A stretch of 52,602 bases of DNA, from positions 1-52,602 of the forward strand of contig JAAYKD010000090.1 of NCBI GenBank assembly GCA_012522585.1, written 5' to 3'. Shown here piece after piece: positions 25,083 to 34,410 of this stretch (position 1 is the first letter of the stretch; each line of letters opens with the position of its first letter). This DNA comes from Bacillota bacterium. Lineage in GTDB: Bacteria; Bacillota; JAAYKD01. Under the pieces are notes generated by a model. The model worked only from the letters and a program-made list of their open reading frames with translations, was not told the origin of the DNA and ran no database searches. Made by a program: the position numbers and the translations under genes.

Positions 25083-27452
25083 TTAAAGATACATGGGGTC
25101 TAGCATTACACTCAGAATAAGCCCATCTGGGCGGGCCAAAGCTTCTTTGATTAAGGAAACTTCAGAGGCCAAGATGACCCTATTGGGTGCATTTATAATC
25201 AAACTGAAACGATATCTATCCTGAACTTTAAATATTCTGGCTTTTTTCACCGGGAATGTTTCTATTTTATCGGTGAATTTCTGTTTAAAGTTCAAAAGAA
25301 AGGTTTCAGCAATATTTTCATCTTGATGGGCAGCTACGATCAAAGCTAAATGACCGAAAGGAGGCAATCTCAGCTTCTTTCTATACTCTATTTCTCTTTG
25401 ATAAAACTTGACGTAATCTTGTTTTAAGGCTGCCTGTAAAACTGGATTTTCTGGGTCATAGCTTTGGAAAAAGACTCTGCCTTTTTCTTCTTGTCTGCCG
25501 GCTCGACCTGCAACTTGAACCAAGAGGGAGAAGGCTCTCTCCGCTCCAAAAGGGTCTTCATTGAAGAGCAGGGTATCGGCCGCTATGACTCCCACTGTGG
25601 TGACATTAGGGAAATCAAAACCTTTGGCAACCATCTGGGTGCCGACTAAAATTGCAGCTTGATTTTTTTCTAATTGTTCGATAATTTCTCTTTGTCTGCC
25701 TTTGACTCTGGTCGAATCGGCATCCATCCGCATGACTTTGACATCGGGAAAATGTTTTTTACATTCTTCCACAATTTTCTCTGTTCCGATACCGAAAAAA
25801 CGAAAATAGGAAGAGGAACAACTGGGGCAATTCTTAGGCAAGCTGATGCTATAGCCACAATAATGACAGCGTAAATCATCTTGCTGGTGTTCACGGTGGA
25901 GAACCAAAGGAAGTTCGCAATCGGGGCAGGTCATGACAAAGCCGCAAGAACGGCACAAGATCATCCTGTGAAAGCCTCGGCGATTATGAAAAATTATAAC
26001 CTGCTGATCCTTTTCTAGGCTAAGGTTGATGCTCTCTGCTAGGGCTTGACTAAAAATGCTGCGATTTCCTAAGCGCAATTCTTCCCGCATATCGATGATC
26101 TTCGTTTGGGGTAAGGTAGCCTCTCCGATTCGCTTACTCAAATGCAGGAGGGTAAAGGTCCCGGCTTGGGCCAAATAATAGGTCGTAATGGAAGGGGTAG
26201 CACTGCCCATTAGCAAGAGGGCCTTATGCTCTCTGGAGCGAATTATGGCGACTTCCCTGGTATGGTATTTAGGGTCTTCTTCCTGTTGATAAGTACTTTC
26301 GTGCTCTTCATCTAAAATTATTATGCCAATTTTTTTAACCGGGGCAAAAATTCCCGATCTGGCCCCTAAAAGTATGGCCTTTTCGCCCTTCTTTAAACGT
26401 TGCCAGATTTGAGCTCGTTCTCCATGGCTCAAAGCGCTGTGCCAGAGCAAGACCATTTCGCCAAAGCGACGACGAAAGCGTTCGACCATCTGCACCGTCA
26501 AGGAAATTTCCGGGACTAAGACGATGGCGCTCTGCCCTTTCTCCAAAACTTTGGCAATCGCCTGAAAGTATAATTCGGTCTTACCACTGCCGGTTATCCC
26601 GTGTAACAAAACCGGTTTCGGATTGGACGAATTTAAGGCATCCTTGATTACCCTAAAGGCTTTTTCCTGTTCTTCCGTCAAAACAAACTTTGATCTAATC
26701 TGAGCATCTTTTTCTGGCTCAACATAGACTAAAAAACCCTGATCCTTCATTTTTTTTAAATAAGTACTTCTATATTCCGGCCAAGTTTTCAGCTCAGCTT
26801 CATCGATCAATTCTCCTGCATCCAGAATCCTCTGCCAAAGGAGCATGATGCCCCCCCGACCAGGCTTTTCATCCCTTTTTTCTGCCTTTAAAGGGCGATA
26901 TTCCCTGATAGCAGGGCCTCTAAAACCCTCAGTCAAAACGATTAGTTTTAAATCTTTTAAAGAGTTGAGGAGTTTGCGACCGAACAAATTAACAAAAACC
27001 CCTTCATCAACGGGGCTACGCCTTTGCTCCAACCAAAAGAGGGCGTCTTTTAATTCTTCTTGGTCTTCCACTTTAGCCAAAACTTCTTCATAATCGTCGA
27101 CTAATTGGTAGCGTCTTAAAACGCGCGACTTGACCGAAGCCGGTAAAATCGCTCGCAAAGCCTGAGACCAAGTGCAAAGGTAGCGCTTGCTCAGCCAATC
27201 TATCAAGTTCAGCTGTTCTTGATTCAAGGAAGGTCCGTCAGTGTCCAAAATTTGTAAGATATCCCTGACCTGGAAATCAGGTTTTTCTTTGATCTCGGCG
27301 ACTACGATTCCTCTAACCACCCGCCTTTGCAAGGGTACAGCGACTAAAGAGCCGATGCCAATTTTACTTTTAAGAGCTTCAGGTACAGAATAAGTCAAGC
27401 CGCTTTCCAAAGCAGCCATCACTCTATCCAATTTTACCAGAGCGTATTTCAT
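25083..27452 (-). CDS. priA: Primosomal replication restart helicase PriA
   Basis: 789 aa. N-terminal 3'-DNA-binding domain, Walker A LLHGITGSGKTELYF, Walker B DEEH, two zinc sites (CRSCGFVMTCPDC and CHYCGY...CPSC), and helicase C-terminal motifs (VGTQMVAKGFDFPNV, QVAGRAGRQEEKG). It reloads the replisome at collapsed forks. In Bacillus coaBC lies between rpoZ and priA; here only 50 bp separate them. Confidence 0.97.
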   Translation of the reverse strand: MKYALVKLDRVMAALESGLTYSVPEALKSKIGIGSLVAVPLQRRVVRGIVVAEIKEKPDFQVRDILQILDTDGPSLNQEQLNLIDWLSKRYLCTWSQALRAILPASVKSRVLRRYQLVDDYEEVLAKVEDQEELKDALFWLEQRRSPVDEGVFVNLFGRKLLNSLKDLKLIVLTEGFRGPAIREYRPLKAEKRDEKPGRGGIMLLWQRILDAGELIDEAELKTWPEYRSTYLKKMKDQGFLVYVEPEKDAQIRSKFVLTEEQEKAFRVIKDALNSSNPKPVLLHGITGSGKTELYFQAIAKVLEKGQSAIVLVPEISLTVQMVERFRRRFGEMVLLWHSALSHGERAQIWQRLKKGEKAILLGARSGIFAPVKKIGIIILDEEHESTYQQEEDPKYHTREVAIIRSREHKALLLMGSATPSITTYYLAQAGTFTLLHLSKRIGEATLPQTKIIDMREELRLGNRSIFSQALAESINLSLEKDQQVIIFHNRRGFHRMILCRSCGFVMTCPDCELPLVLHREHQQDDLRCHYCGYSISLPKNCPSCSSSYFRFFGIGTEKIVEECKKHFPDVKVMRMDADSTRVKGRQREIIEQLEKNQAAILVGTQMVAKGFDFPNVTTVGVIAADTLLFNEDPFGAERAFSLLVQVAGRAGRQEEKGRVFFQSYDPENPVLQAALKQDYVKFYQREIEYRKKLRLPPFGHLALIVAAHQDENIAETFLLNFKQKFTDKIETFPVKKARIFKVQDRYRFSLIINAPNRVILASEVSLIKEALARPDGLILSVMLDPMYL

Positions 27453-27502
27453 CTAGATGGCACCTGATCTCTTTTGATTATTATCCATGCTGTTTTTAAT
27501 CC

Positions 27503-27706
27503 CTAGCTTTTTTTGCTTTTGCTTTTAATCCGCTTGAACTTGAGCTTTCCTGCCATCAGTTCATCGTAGGCCATGATCAAAGGTTTTTCCTTCAAATCCT
27601 TATCGCCATTGATTAAAATCTCTCGGGCTCTCTTGGCAGTGACTATAACGCCGGTATATTTATCGTTGACATGCTTAAAAATTTCATCTGAGGGGATTCT
27701 ACTCAT
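27503..27706 (-). CDS. rpoZ: RNA polymerase omega subunit
   Basis: 67 aa. Conserved VTAKRAREILINGD and KPLIMAYDELMAGKLKFK. It stabilises the beta' subunit. Ribosome site AAGGAG, overlapping the end of gmk, is 10 nt before ATG. It ends in a basic Lys/Ser tail. Confidence 0.94.
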   Translation of the reverse strand: MSRIPSDEIFKHVNDKYTGVIVTAKRAREILINGDKDLKEKPLIMAYDELMAGKLKFKRIKSKSKKS

Positions 27707-27711
27707 CTTTT

Positions 27712-28335
27712 TTATTCTCCTTCTTCAGTTTCTGCCATGTGTTGGAAAATTTCCAAATCCAGCATTCTCTCTCTTTTATGTTTTTCCGCTAACAAAATAG
27801 CTTCCATCTGATTGACGGCTTCACTAACCGTGTCGTTAACTACAACATAATCATACATATTGACTACTGCCAATTCTTTTTTAGCAATTCTTGTTCGCTC
27901 TTCTATCTCTGCTTGAGATTCTGAGCCTCTGCCGATCAATCTATCCTGTAAATCTTTGAACTCAGGCGGTACTAAGAAGATAAAAACTCCGTCGATACCT
28001 GAGGCTTTGACCTGAGCGGCTCCTTGAACTTCGATTTTTAAGATGACCGATATTCCTTGGGCCAATTGTTCCTCAACAAAAGCTTTAGGAGTGCCATAAT
28101 AATGGCCTGCATAGACGACATTTTCTAAAAAGCCTCCGGCATTTAGTCTTTCTTTAAACTCTTCTTTAGTCAAGAAAAAATAATTTTTCCCGTCTATTTC
28201 ATAATCCCTTTTGGGTCTGGTGGTTGTGGAAACAGAATAACTTAAATCTGGCACCTTCTCCAAAAGAGCTTCACAGACTGTGTCCTTGCCAGCTCCGGCT
28301 GGGGCTGAAAGAATAAGTAAAACTCCTCGTTTCAT
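27712..28335 (-). CDS. gmk: Guanylate kinase
   Basis: 207 aa. P-loop LSAPAGAGKDTV, the GMP-binding block SVSTTTRPKRDYEIDGKNYFFLT, and EVQGAAQVK. It phosphorylates GMP to GDP. The Ala-Pro-Ala and Asp in the P-loop are minor variants (Escherichia also has SAP). It lies 3 bp after remA. Confidence 0.96.
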   Translation of the reverse strand: MKRGVLLILSAPAGAGKDTVCEALLEKVPDLSYSVSTTTRPKRDYEIDGKNYFFLTKEEFKERLNAGGFLENVVYAGHYYGTPKAFVEEQLAQGISVILKIEVQGAAQVKASGIDGVFIFLVPPEFKDLQDRLIGRGSESQAEIEERTRIAKKELAVVNMYDYVVVNDTVSEAVNQMEAILLAEKHKRERMLDLEIFQHMAETEEGE

Positions 28336-28338
28336 CCC

Positions 28339-28605
28339 TTAATCATCCTCCTCAACTTCGTCACGAGTCGACCATCTGGCAGCTATTGTTTCCGGCTGAA
28401 CTGCCGACAAAATGATATGACCACTATCGGCGACGATGACCGAACGGGTCCTCCTACCGTGTGTAGCGTCAACAATAATACCCTTTTCTTTAGCTTCTTG
28501 AACGATGCGCTTGATTGGATTGGCTTCCGGACTGACAATGCTGATAATCCGACCTGAGGCAACGAAATTGCCAAAACCGATGTTGATAAGCCTGCTGTGT
28601 AACAT
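28339..28605 (-). CDS. remA: RemA family regulator (DUF370)
   Basis: 88 aa from the ATG at 28605 ([20 protein letters not shown]). Conserved [13 protein letters not shown] and [32 protein letters not shown]. In Bacillus RemA is a DNA-binding ring protein needed for biofilm matrix gene expression; in other Bacillota the targets are unknown. The frame opens at 28674 inside yicC, but AGAGG before 28605 and the family N-terminus decide the start. Confidence 0.95.
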   Translation of the reverse strand: MLHSRLINIGFGNFVASGRIISIVSPEANPIKRIVQEAKEKGIIVDATHGRRTRSVIVADSGHIILSAVQPETIAARWSTRDEVEEDD

Positions 28606-28615
28606 AAAGCACCTC

Positions 28616-29497
28616 TTATTCGATATTCTGTACTTGCTCGCGGATTTTTTCCAATTCTGACTTGATTTCAACAACCTGATTACTTATCTCCAAATCGTTG
28701 GATTTAGAACCGATGGTGTTTATTTCTCTGTTCAATTCCTGTAAGAGGAAATCCAATTTACGACCGATGCTCTCATCTTCTTTATCTAAGAGCTTTTTCA
28801 ATTCGTTGATATGGCCTTCTAAACGGACCAGCTCTTCAGTAATATCGCTGCGGTTGGCCATAATCGCTACTTCCATGAGCAAGCGATTTTCATCCAATTG
28901 AAGATTATCCATGAGTTCTGAAATTCGTTCTTTCAGCCTCTGCTCTTCCAGCTTAGCCAGTTCAGGTGCTCTTTGTTCGATTTGACCGTGCAGCCTTTCA
29001 ATCTCAGTTATTCTGAAGAGAATATCCTCTTTCAGGTGCTGACCCTCGTTTTGCCGCATGATCTTCAAATCGCTCAAAGCCTTGATTAGATATGGTTCTA
29101 AATTCTGCCAAATTATATCTGGGCTTTCCATCTGATTTTGAACACTGATCACATCAGGCAGATTCAAAACATGGCCTAATCTCATTGATTCCTTGAGCTC
29201 CAAAGTATCAGCCAATTCATCCAAGCTGTTTTGATAGGCTAAAGCCAGGGCTTTGTTGACCCTGACCTCGTAGGCTTCCTCGGCGGTGTGATAATACTGA
29301 ATATAAACCTCGGCTCGGCCTCTGATTATATACTTACTGACCACTTGTCTGATTCTCTGTTCCAGTGCGTTGAGTTCCTTGGGCATACGGATGACGAAAT
29401 CAAAATAGCGATTGTTGACAGTTTTGATTTCCACCAAAATTCTGTATTTCTCATCGGAAAATTCGCTGCGACCAAATCCGGTCATGGAAACTGGCAT
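28616..29497 (-). CDS. yicC: YicC/YloC family endoribonuclease
   Basis: 293 aa. N-terminal [25 protein letters not shown] and the C-terminal DUF1732 block ([35 protein letters not shown]). Family members are Mg/Mn-dependent endoribonucleases involved in RNA turnover. First gene of the yicC-remA-gmk-rpoZ-priA-...-rpe operon. Ribosome site AGAGGGG. Confidence 0.95.
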   Translation of the reverse strand: MPVSMTGFGRSEFSDEKYRILVEIKTVNNRYFDFVIRMPKELNALEQRIRQVVSKYIIRGRAEVYIQYYHTAEEAYEVRVNKALALAYQNSLDELADTLELKESMRLGHVLNLPDVISVQNQMESPDIIWQNLEPYLIKALSDLKIMRQNEGQHLKEDILFRITEIERLHGQIEQRAPELAKLEEQRLKERISELMDNLQLDENRLLMEVAIMANRSDITEELVRLEGHINELKKLLDKEDESIGRKLDFLLQELNREINTIGSKSNDLEISNQVVEIKSELEKIREQVQNIE

Positions 29498-29736
29498 AAT
29501 AAAACCCCTCTTTGCACATTTTAATCCTTGATTACTTACATTTCGCCGTTGGACCTTATTTTCCTCTAATCCTTTAAGCTCAGCCTCTTTATCAAATAAG
29601 GAAATTCAATGTTAAATTTATGCTTTTCTACTTATTCCTCAAGTTTGAATTTTAGATTACTCTAGGTGTTATCTAGAGTTTATAAATTTTCGCTCTGTAA
29701 AAGAGTGAGCTTACCTAGATTTTCAATCCTAACACT
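29498..29736 (-). other. Intergenic region rqcH-yicC
   Basis: 239 bp without a gene. It holds a 7-bp hairpin ACTCTAG/CTAGAGT (29659-29679), possibly a weak rqcH terminator, and a candidate promoter for yicC (TTGAGG, 16 nt, TAAATT around 29600-29640). Neither is strong. Confidence 0.4.
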
Positions 29737-31467
29737 TTATTCCTCAACTTCAAAATCAGCGGGAGCTCGTGGTGCTACATAAAGGGTTCGAAAATTCGTA
29801 TAATGGACGGCTCCAGGCTTGGCTCCCTTATACTTTTTCAGATGCCGCCTTTGAGTATAAGCAACAGAAACATAGGAGTTGTCCCTTTCCTTGCTATAAA
29901 AAGCTGCGATTGCTGCTGCCTTCTCAAAGAGAGTCTCGGATAAATCCTTTTGGTGAACTACCACATGGGAGCCGGCACTGTCCTTGACATGAAACCACCA
30001 ATCATTGGGCTGGGCCAATTGCATGATCAGATAATCATTTTGAGTATTGTTGCGGCCAATGGAAACTCTGGTGCCTTCAAGGGTTATTTGCAGAGGCTGG
30101 GCAACAAAGCTAGTTTTTACTTCTTTTCTCTTCCCTCTCGTCTGTTTGCTTCCGGATTTTTTGGCTTCTGTTTTTTTAATTAGATTCTGCTTTTTCAGTT
30201 CTTCTTCGATTTCCATTAAAAATTCCAAATCTTCAGCCATGGCAATTGCAACTAAAACAGTATCTAAATAGTCTACCTCTTTTTTTGACAGATCCAATTG
30301 TTCGGCGATCAGCTTTTGTCCCTTTTTAGCTTTACTATAACGACGGAAATAATTTTGGGCATTTTGCTGGAGATTAAAGCGAATATCCAAGGGTATATTG
30401 ATCAGCTTCAATTCCGGGTCGTAAAAATTGACGACGCTTATTTCGTTAGAACGAACCTCCGGTTCCACACTGTTTTTTAAGAGCTCACCCCAAATTCGCA
30501 GATGTTCCGAGTCTATACTGGCACTTAAATCTTCTTCTAGAGCGAAAAGTTTTCTTCTGGCTTTGGCCAAAGCGTTGTTGACAATTGTTTCCAAGGAATG
30601 CTTCTTGCTTTGATATTTTCTTTTAGTCTCCAAGCTTTCGTAGTATGCGTCTAAAACTCGGCTGGCCTGATCCCAGGAAGTGCTGGAACCAGAAAAATCC
30701 AAGGGCATGATCTGACCTTCTGTTAAGAAGAGTTGCCCTCTTTTTCTTATCTCTACTGCTCGAGCTAAAAGAAACTTTAAATCGGCTTTATTAGCTTCAG
30801 ACAGAGCTGCCACCGGAAAATCCAAGGGTAGTTCCAAGGCTTTGATAATTGCTTCTGAACTGGTTCTGCCAATTCCGTCGATATTATCACGTAACCAGCG
30901 AGCTAGTGATTGCTTTGAATTTTCATTTAAACTTGCATAATTTAAATTTTCTAGATCCTGCTTGTTCTGAGGCGGTGGTCCTAGGTATTCCAAATTAGGC
31001 AGGATTTCTCTGTACCTGTTCTGCCAGGAATGGACATGCTTATAACTATCAACAATCCACCTTTCCTGATTGAGCAAAATCAGATTGCTATGCCTGCCCA
31101 TCAACTCGGCCACCAAATAGAATCTTTTTAATTCTCCAAATTCGTCTAAATTGACCAATTGAAATTCCAACAATCGTTCCACTCCGGGCTGTTCTACCTT
31201 GACAAACCTGGCTCCTTGCAGACGATTGCGCAATAATTGGGTGAATCCAAGGGGCCTGGGTAAATTTTTAAAATTGCCTTCGCTCAAATGAACCCGAGCA
31301 GTTTCTGGGTTTAAAGAGATCAAGACTTTGAAATTCCTGTTTCTTTTGCGAAAATGAAAGGTAAAATCTCCATTCTCCCTTTGGTAGATTCGATCAATTC
31401 TCGATTCAATCAATTGCTCATTTAATTCCTCAGCAACAGCTCTGATAGCCCAACCTTCCAAAGCCAA
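29737..31467 (-). CDS. rqcH: Ribosome quality control protein RqcH (NFACT/FbpA family)
   Basis: 576 aa from a TTG at 31467. NFACT-N domain with AELMGRHSNLILLN, helix-hairpin-helix region (DGIGRTSSEAI), central coiled coil, and the NFACT-R domain (NDWWFHVKDSAGSHVVV, then YKGAKPGAVHYTNFRTLYVAP). It binds stalled 50S subunits and adds alanine tails that mark incomplete peptides. The frame opens with GTG at 31476 directly against AAAGG; the TTG gives MALEGWAIRA, matching the family N-terminus, with AAGGGTG at 6 nt. Confidence 0.94.
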   Translation of the reverse strand: MALEGWAIRAVAEELNEQLIESRIDRIYQRENGDFTFHFRKRNRNFKVLISLNPETARVHLSEGNFKNLPRPLGFTQLLRNRLQGARFVKVEQPGVERLLEFQLVNLDEFGELKRFYLVAELMGRHSNLILLNQERWIVDSYKHVHSWQNRYREILPNLEYLGPPPQNKQDLENLNYASLNENSKQSLARWLRDNIDGIGRTSSEAIIKALELPLDFPVAALSEANKADLKFLLARAVEIRKRGQLFLTEGQIMPLDFSGSSTSWDQASRVLDAYYESLETKRKYQSKKHSLETIVNNALAKARRKLFALEEDLSASIDSEHLRIWGELLKNSVEPEVRSNEISVVNFYDPELKLINIPLDIRFNLQQNAQNYFRRYSKAKKGQKLIAEQLDLSKKEVDYLDTVLVAIAMAEDLEFLMEIEEELKKQNLIKKTEAKKSGSKQTRGKRKEVKTSFVAQPLQITLEGTRVSIGRNNTQNDYLIMQLAQPNDWWFHVKDSAGSHVVVHQKDLSETLFEKAAAIAAFYSKERDNSYVSVAYTQRRHLKKYKGAKPGAVHYTNFRTLYVAPRAPADFEVEE

Positions 31468-31483
31468 ATAAATCACCCTTTCA

Positions 31484-31523
31484 TGGAAAAAAAGGTCTTA
31501 AGCTAAATTAGGCTTAAGACCTT
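31484..31523 (-). terminator. Strong terminator after oadB
   Basis: Perfect 12-bp stem AAGGTCTTAAGC/GCTTAAGACCTT (31492-31503 with 31512-31523), 8-nt loop, followed on the minus strand by seven T. Its tail ends only about 20 nt before the rqcH start. Confidence 0.93.
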
Positions 31524-31540
31524 GTAAATTTTATGATTTT

Positions 31541-32659
31541 CTAGCCGAATAAGGCCAAAAGAACTCCGGCTGCTACGGCTGAACCGATGACACCTGCAAC
31601 GTTTGGTCCCATTGCATGCATCAAAAGGAAGTTGCTTGGGTTTTCCTCTTGTCCGACAACCTGAGAAACTCGAGCTGCCATGGGAACTGCCGAAACACCG
31701 GCCGAACCGATCAGAGGATTGACTTTTTTACCCGACAATTGATACATGACTTTACCTAAAACGACACCACTAGCCGTACCAAAGCCGAAAGCTACCAAAC
31801 CTAAAGCGATGATGAACAAGGTTTGAGGTGCTAGGAAGATTTCCCCATTGGCGGTTGCACCAACTGAAACTCCCAAGAAAATCGTGACAATATTCATCAA
31901 TTCGTTTTGAGCTGTTTTGGACAATCTATCCGTCACACCAGATTCTTTAAACAGGTTACCCAACATCAACATACCGATTAAAGCGGCAGCGCTGGGTAAA
32001 ATCAAGCTGACTACGATGGTGACGGCGATGGGGAAAATAACTTTTTCAGTTTTAGTTACTTCTCTCAATTGATCCATCACAACGGATCTTTCTTCCTTCG
32101 AAGTCAAAGCTTTCATGATGGGAGGCTGGATGATAGGTACCAAAGCCATATAGGAATAGGCTGCTACTGCAATCGGTCCTAAGAGCTCAGGAGCCAATTT
32201 TGAAGCCGTATAGATGGCTGTCGGACCGTCTGCTCCACCGATGATTCCAATTGAACCGGCTTGAGCAGGAGTAAATCCTAAGAAAAGCGCACCGATGAAG
32301 GTGGCGAATATACCAAATTGAGCTGCTGCTCCTAAAAGGAATGTTCTGGGATTAGCGATTAAAGGACCAAAGTCGGTCATGGCTCCTACCCCCATGAAAA
32401 TCAGAGGTGGATAGATGCCTAATTTGACTCCCTGATATAAATAGGAAATCAAACCGCCTTCATCCATTAAGCCGGCACCGGGTAAGTTGGCCAATAACAT
32501 GCCAAAACCTATGGGAATTAGCAAGAGAGGTTCGTATCCTTTGCGAACAGCCAAATAAAGCAAGATACAAGCAACCACGATCATCACGATATGCTGCCAG
32601 GTCATAGCAAAAAAACCGGTACTACGGATAAACTCACCAATAGAACCTAAAATATCCAT
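31541..32659 (-). CDS. oadB: Sodium ion-translocating decarboxylase beta subunit
   Basis: 372 aa, polytopic membrane protein of the OadB/MmdB/GcdB family. Conserved [34 protein letters not shown] (the Na+-site Asp) and [20 protein letters not shown]. The subunit couples decarboxylation of biotin-bound carboxylate to Na+ export. Alpha, gamma and biotin-carrier subunits are not in the window, so the parent complex (oxaloacetate, methylmalonyl-CoA or glutaconyl-CoA) cannot be named; the oadB symbol denotes the family. Own promoter, AGGAGG ribosome site and terminator make it a single-gene unit. Confidence 0.92.
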   Translation of the reverse strand: MDILGSIGEFIRSTGFFAMTWQHIVMIVVACILLYLAVRKGYEPLLLIPIGFGMLLANLPGAGLMDEGGLISYLYQGVKLGIYPPLIFMGVGAMTDFGPLIANPRTFLLGAAAQFGIFATFIGALFLGFTPAQAGSIGIIGGADGPTAIYTASKLAPELLGPIAVAAYSYMALVPIIQPPIMKALTSKEERSVVMDQLREVTKTEKVIFPIAVTIVVSLILPSAAALIGMLMLGNLFKESGVTDRLSKTAQNELMNIVTIFLGVSVGATANGEIFLAPQTLFIIALGLVAFGFGTASGVVLGKVMYQLSGKKVNPLIGSAGVSAVPMAARVSQVVGQEENPSNFLLMHAMGPNVAGVIGSAVAAGVLLALFG

Positions 32660-32699
32660 AAATGAACCTCCTAGTTATTTAAATCTAATAAAATGATAA

Positions 32700-32751
32700 G
32701 GTCCAATTACAATTGGACTGGTAAACCATGGCCAGATCAACTAATTGGACC
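32700..32751 (-). repeat. Three GGTCCAATT half-sites in the oadB leader
   Basis: On the minus strand: GGTCCAATT (32751-32743), AGTCCAATT (32719-32711) and its inverse AATTGGACC (32708-32700). The last two form an 18-bp palindrome with a 2-bp centre. The first two are direct repeats 32 bp apart, about three helical turns. The first site begins about 5 nt after the predicted transcription start, so they could be a repressor operator array. In RNA, site 1 or site 2 can pair with site 3, giving mutually exclusive hairpins. Confidence 0.75.
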
Positions 32752-32762
32752 ATAGCATGAAC

Positions 32763-32791
32763 ATTATACCCGTAAAATTCAAATTTGGCAA
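32763..32791 (-). promoter_or_regulatory. Promoter of oadB
   Basis: Minus strand: TTGCCA, 17-nt spacer, TATAAT. Transcription would start near 32756, giving a leader of about 97 nt that contains the GGTCCAATT repeats. Confidence 0.82.
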
Positions 32792-32942
32792 CCGCCCTCA
32801 AGCTTTGAATTTTCAACGAAATTTAAAGCCATCTACAAGAAACGACTCAAGAAAACCGTTTAACAATTATTATATCATTATTAATACAACATAGCAGATA
32901 TTTTTGAAAATATGTTTCGTTTAGTAGGTTTTTGAATAATAC

Positions 32943-33464
32943 TTATTTTTTATAGAGTATGACACAATCATCCCTATCTTTTTCGTCTAAATAGACTCTT
33001 ATCTGCTCGTCTTTAGCTGTGGGCACGTTTTTGCCTACAAAATCAGCACGAATTGGCAACTCTCGATGACCCCGATCGATTAAAACAGCCAATTGAATCG
33101 CCTCAGGTCGTCCCATATGCATGACACCATCCAAGGCTGCTCTGACCGATCTGCCCGTATGCAGAACATCATCGATCAGAATGACCGTTCGGCCTTTTAA
33201 GTCGTAGGGTTTCAAATCGTCTTTGACCCCTTTCTTTTTTTCATCGTCACGAAAAGGTGAGATGTCCAAAGCCATATAATCTACCTGGCTTTGTTCCACT
33301 TCTTCCATGACCTGAGCCAGACGACGCATGAAAGGCAAGCCTTTTTGTAAAACTCCAATCAGCAAAAGCTCCGAGCTTCCACCATTCTTTTCTAAAATTT
33401 CATAAGTCAAACGCCTTATGGTCCGAGCCAATTGCTCTTTATCCATCAATAAAGTCGAGCTCAC
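32943..33464 (-). CDS. pyrR: Bifunctional pyr operon regulator/uracil phosphoribosyltransferase PyrR
   Basis: 173 aa. PRPP-binding motif VILIDDVLHTGRSVRAALD, plus the family regions RTIRRLTYEI and DISPFRDD. PyrR binds pyr mRNA in the presence of UMP and promotes attenuation. GTG start with GAGGAG about 9 nt upstream; the gene overlaps the rluD end by 26 bp. The lspA-rluD-pyrR order matches Bacillus, but no pyr biosynthesis gene follows, so any regulated genes lie elsewhere. Confidence 0.95.
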   Translation of the reverse strand: MSSTLLMDKEQLARTIRRLTYEILEKNGGSSELLLIGVLQKGLPFMRRLAQVMEEVEQSQVDYMALDISPFRDDEKKKGVKDDLKPYDLKGRTVILIDDVLHTGRSVRAALDGVMHMGRPEAIQLAVLIDRGHRELPIRADFVGKNVPTAKDEQIRVYLDEKDRDDCVILYKK

Positions 33465-34410
33465 CTATTTCAACTCCTCTATCCCAATCATATCCTAAAT
33501 TATTTAAACAATGCATGAATTCTTGCGGCGGCTGAACCCTAAATTCCATCCAACGATGGTCTTGAGGATGGTAAAAGGCTAAGGCATAGGCATGCAGTGC
33601 CTGACCTTCCAGAGGCCAAGGAGACTCTCTGTTACCGTAGACCATATCCCCGATAATCGGGTGTTTATAATAAGCCATATGAACTCTGATCTGATGAGTT
33701 CGGCCTGTGCGCAATTGCACTTTTAAAAAGTCTGTATTGGCGTAGGCTTGAATCACCTGAAAATCAGTTTGAGCTTTTTTACCCATAGGCACGACCCACA
33801 TCTTCTGTCTGTTTTTCGGATGGCGGCCAATGGGCGCGTCGATCAGTCCGGCCAGACTGGGCCAATTGCCCCAGGTCAGAGTCAGATAGAGCCTCTTGAC
33901 CTTTTGCTCTTTGAGCTGTTGGCTTAAGGAAAAAGCTGCCACATCGCTTTTAGCGACGACCATCAAGCCACTGGTATCCTTATCTAAACGGTGGACTATT
34001 CCGGGGCGAAAAACTCCACTGATCCCGGGCCAATTATCCTGATAGGCCAGGAGCCCATTGACTAAGGTCCCGGTCCAATTGCCCGGAGCCGGATGGACAA
34101 CCAAGCTTTTCGGCTTGTTGACTACCAATAAGTCCTCATCTTCGTAGATGATATCCAAATCCATGGGTTCCGGCAAAAGCTCCAACTCTTCGCTTTCCGG
34201 CACCTCCAGGAGAATTCGTTCATTGCCCTTCAATCTGTAGCTGGCAGGTCTTAAATAGTCGGCACAGGTAATCATCCTGTCGGCGATTAGTTTTTGCACA
34301 TAAGTTCTGCTGATGCCTGCTTTTTGGCTCAGCCATTTATCTAAACGCTGACCTTTATCCTCGGCTTGCGCTTGAAAGACTAATATTTCCTGTTCATCTT
34401 TGTTAATCAC
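33439..34410 (-). CDS. rluD: 23S rRNA pseudouridine synthase, RluD/RluA family
   Basis: 323 aa. N-terminal S4 domain (GQRLDKWLSQKAGISRTYVQKLI) and RluA-type catalytic domain with GIVHRLDKDTSGLMVVAK containing the catalytic Asp. GTG start overlaps the lspA stop (GTGA) and has AAAGGAGGT 5 nt upstream. In Bacillus the same gene is ylyB. The exact target uridines are inferred from family membership. Confidence 0.93.
   Translation of the reverse strand: MINKDEQEILVFQAQAEDKGQRLDKWLSQKAGISRTYVQKLIADRMITCADYLRPASYRLKGNERILLEVPESEELELLPEPMDLDIIYEDEDLLVVNKPKSLVVHPAPGNWTGTLVNGLLAYQDNWPGISGVFRPGIVHRLDKDTSGLMVVAKSDVAAFSLSQQLKEQKVKRLYLTLTWGNWPSLAGLIDAPIGRHPKNRQKMWVVPMGKKAQTDFQVIQAYANTDFLKVQLRTGRTHQIRVHMAYYKHPIIGDMVYGNRESPWPLEGQALHAYALAFYHPQDHRWMEFRVQPPQEFMHCLNNLGYDWDRGVEIGELDFIDG

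Larger units (their letters stand above)
32660..32942 (-). other. Intergenic region pyrR-oadB with regulatory elements
   Basis: 283 bp without a gene. In transcription order it holds AT-rich sequence after pyrR, a hairpin GCTTTAAATTT/AAATTCAAAGC (32802-32829, 6-nt loop, one G-U pair, no U-tail), the oadB promoter (32763-32791), and three GGTCCAATT-type repeats in the leader (32700-32751). Confidence 0.6.
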
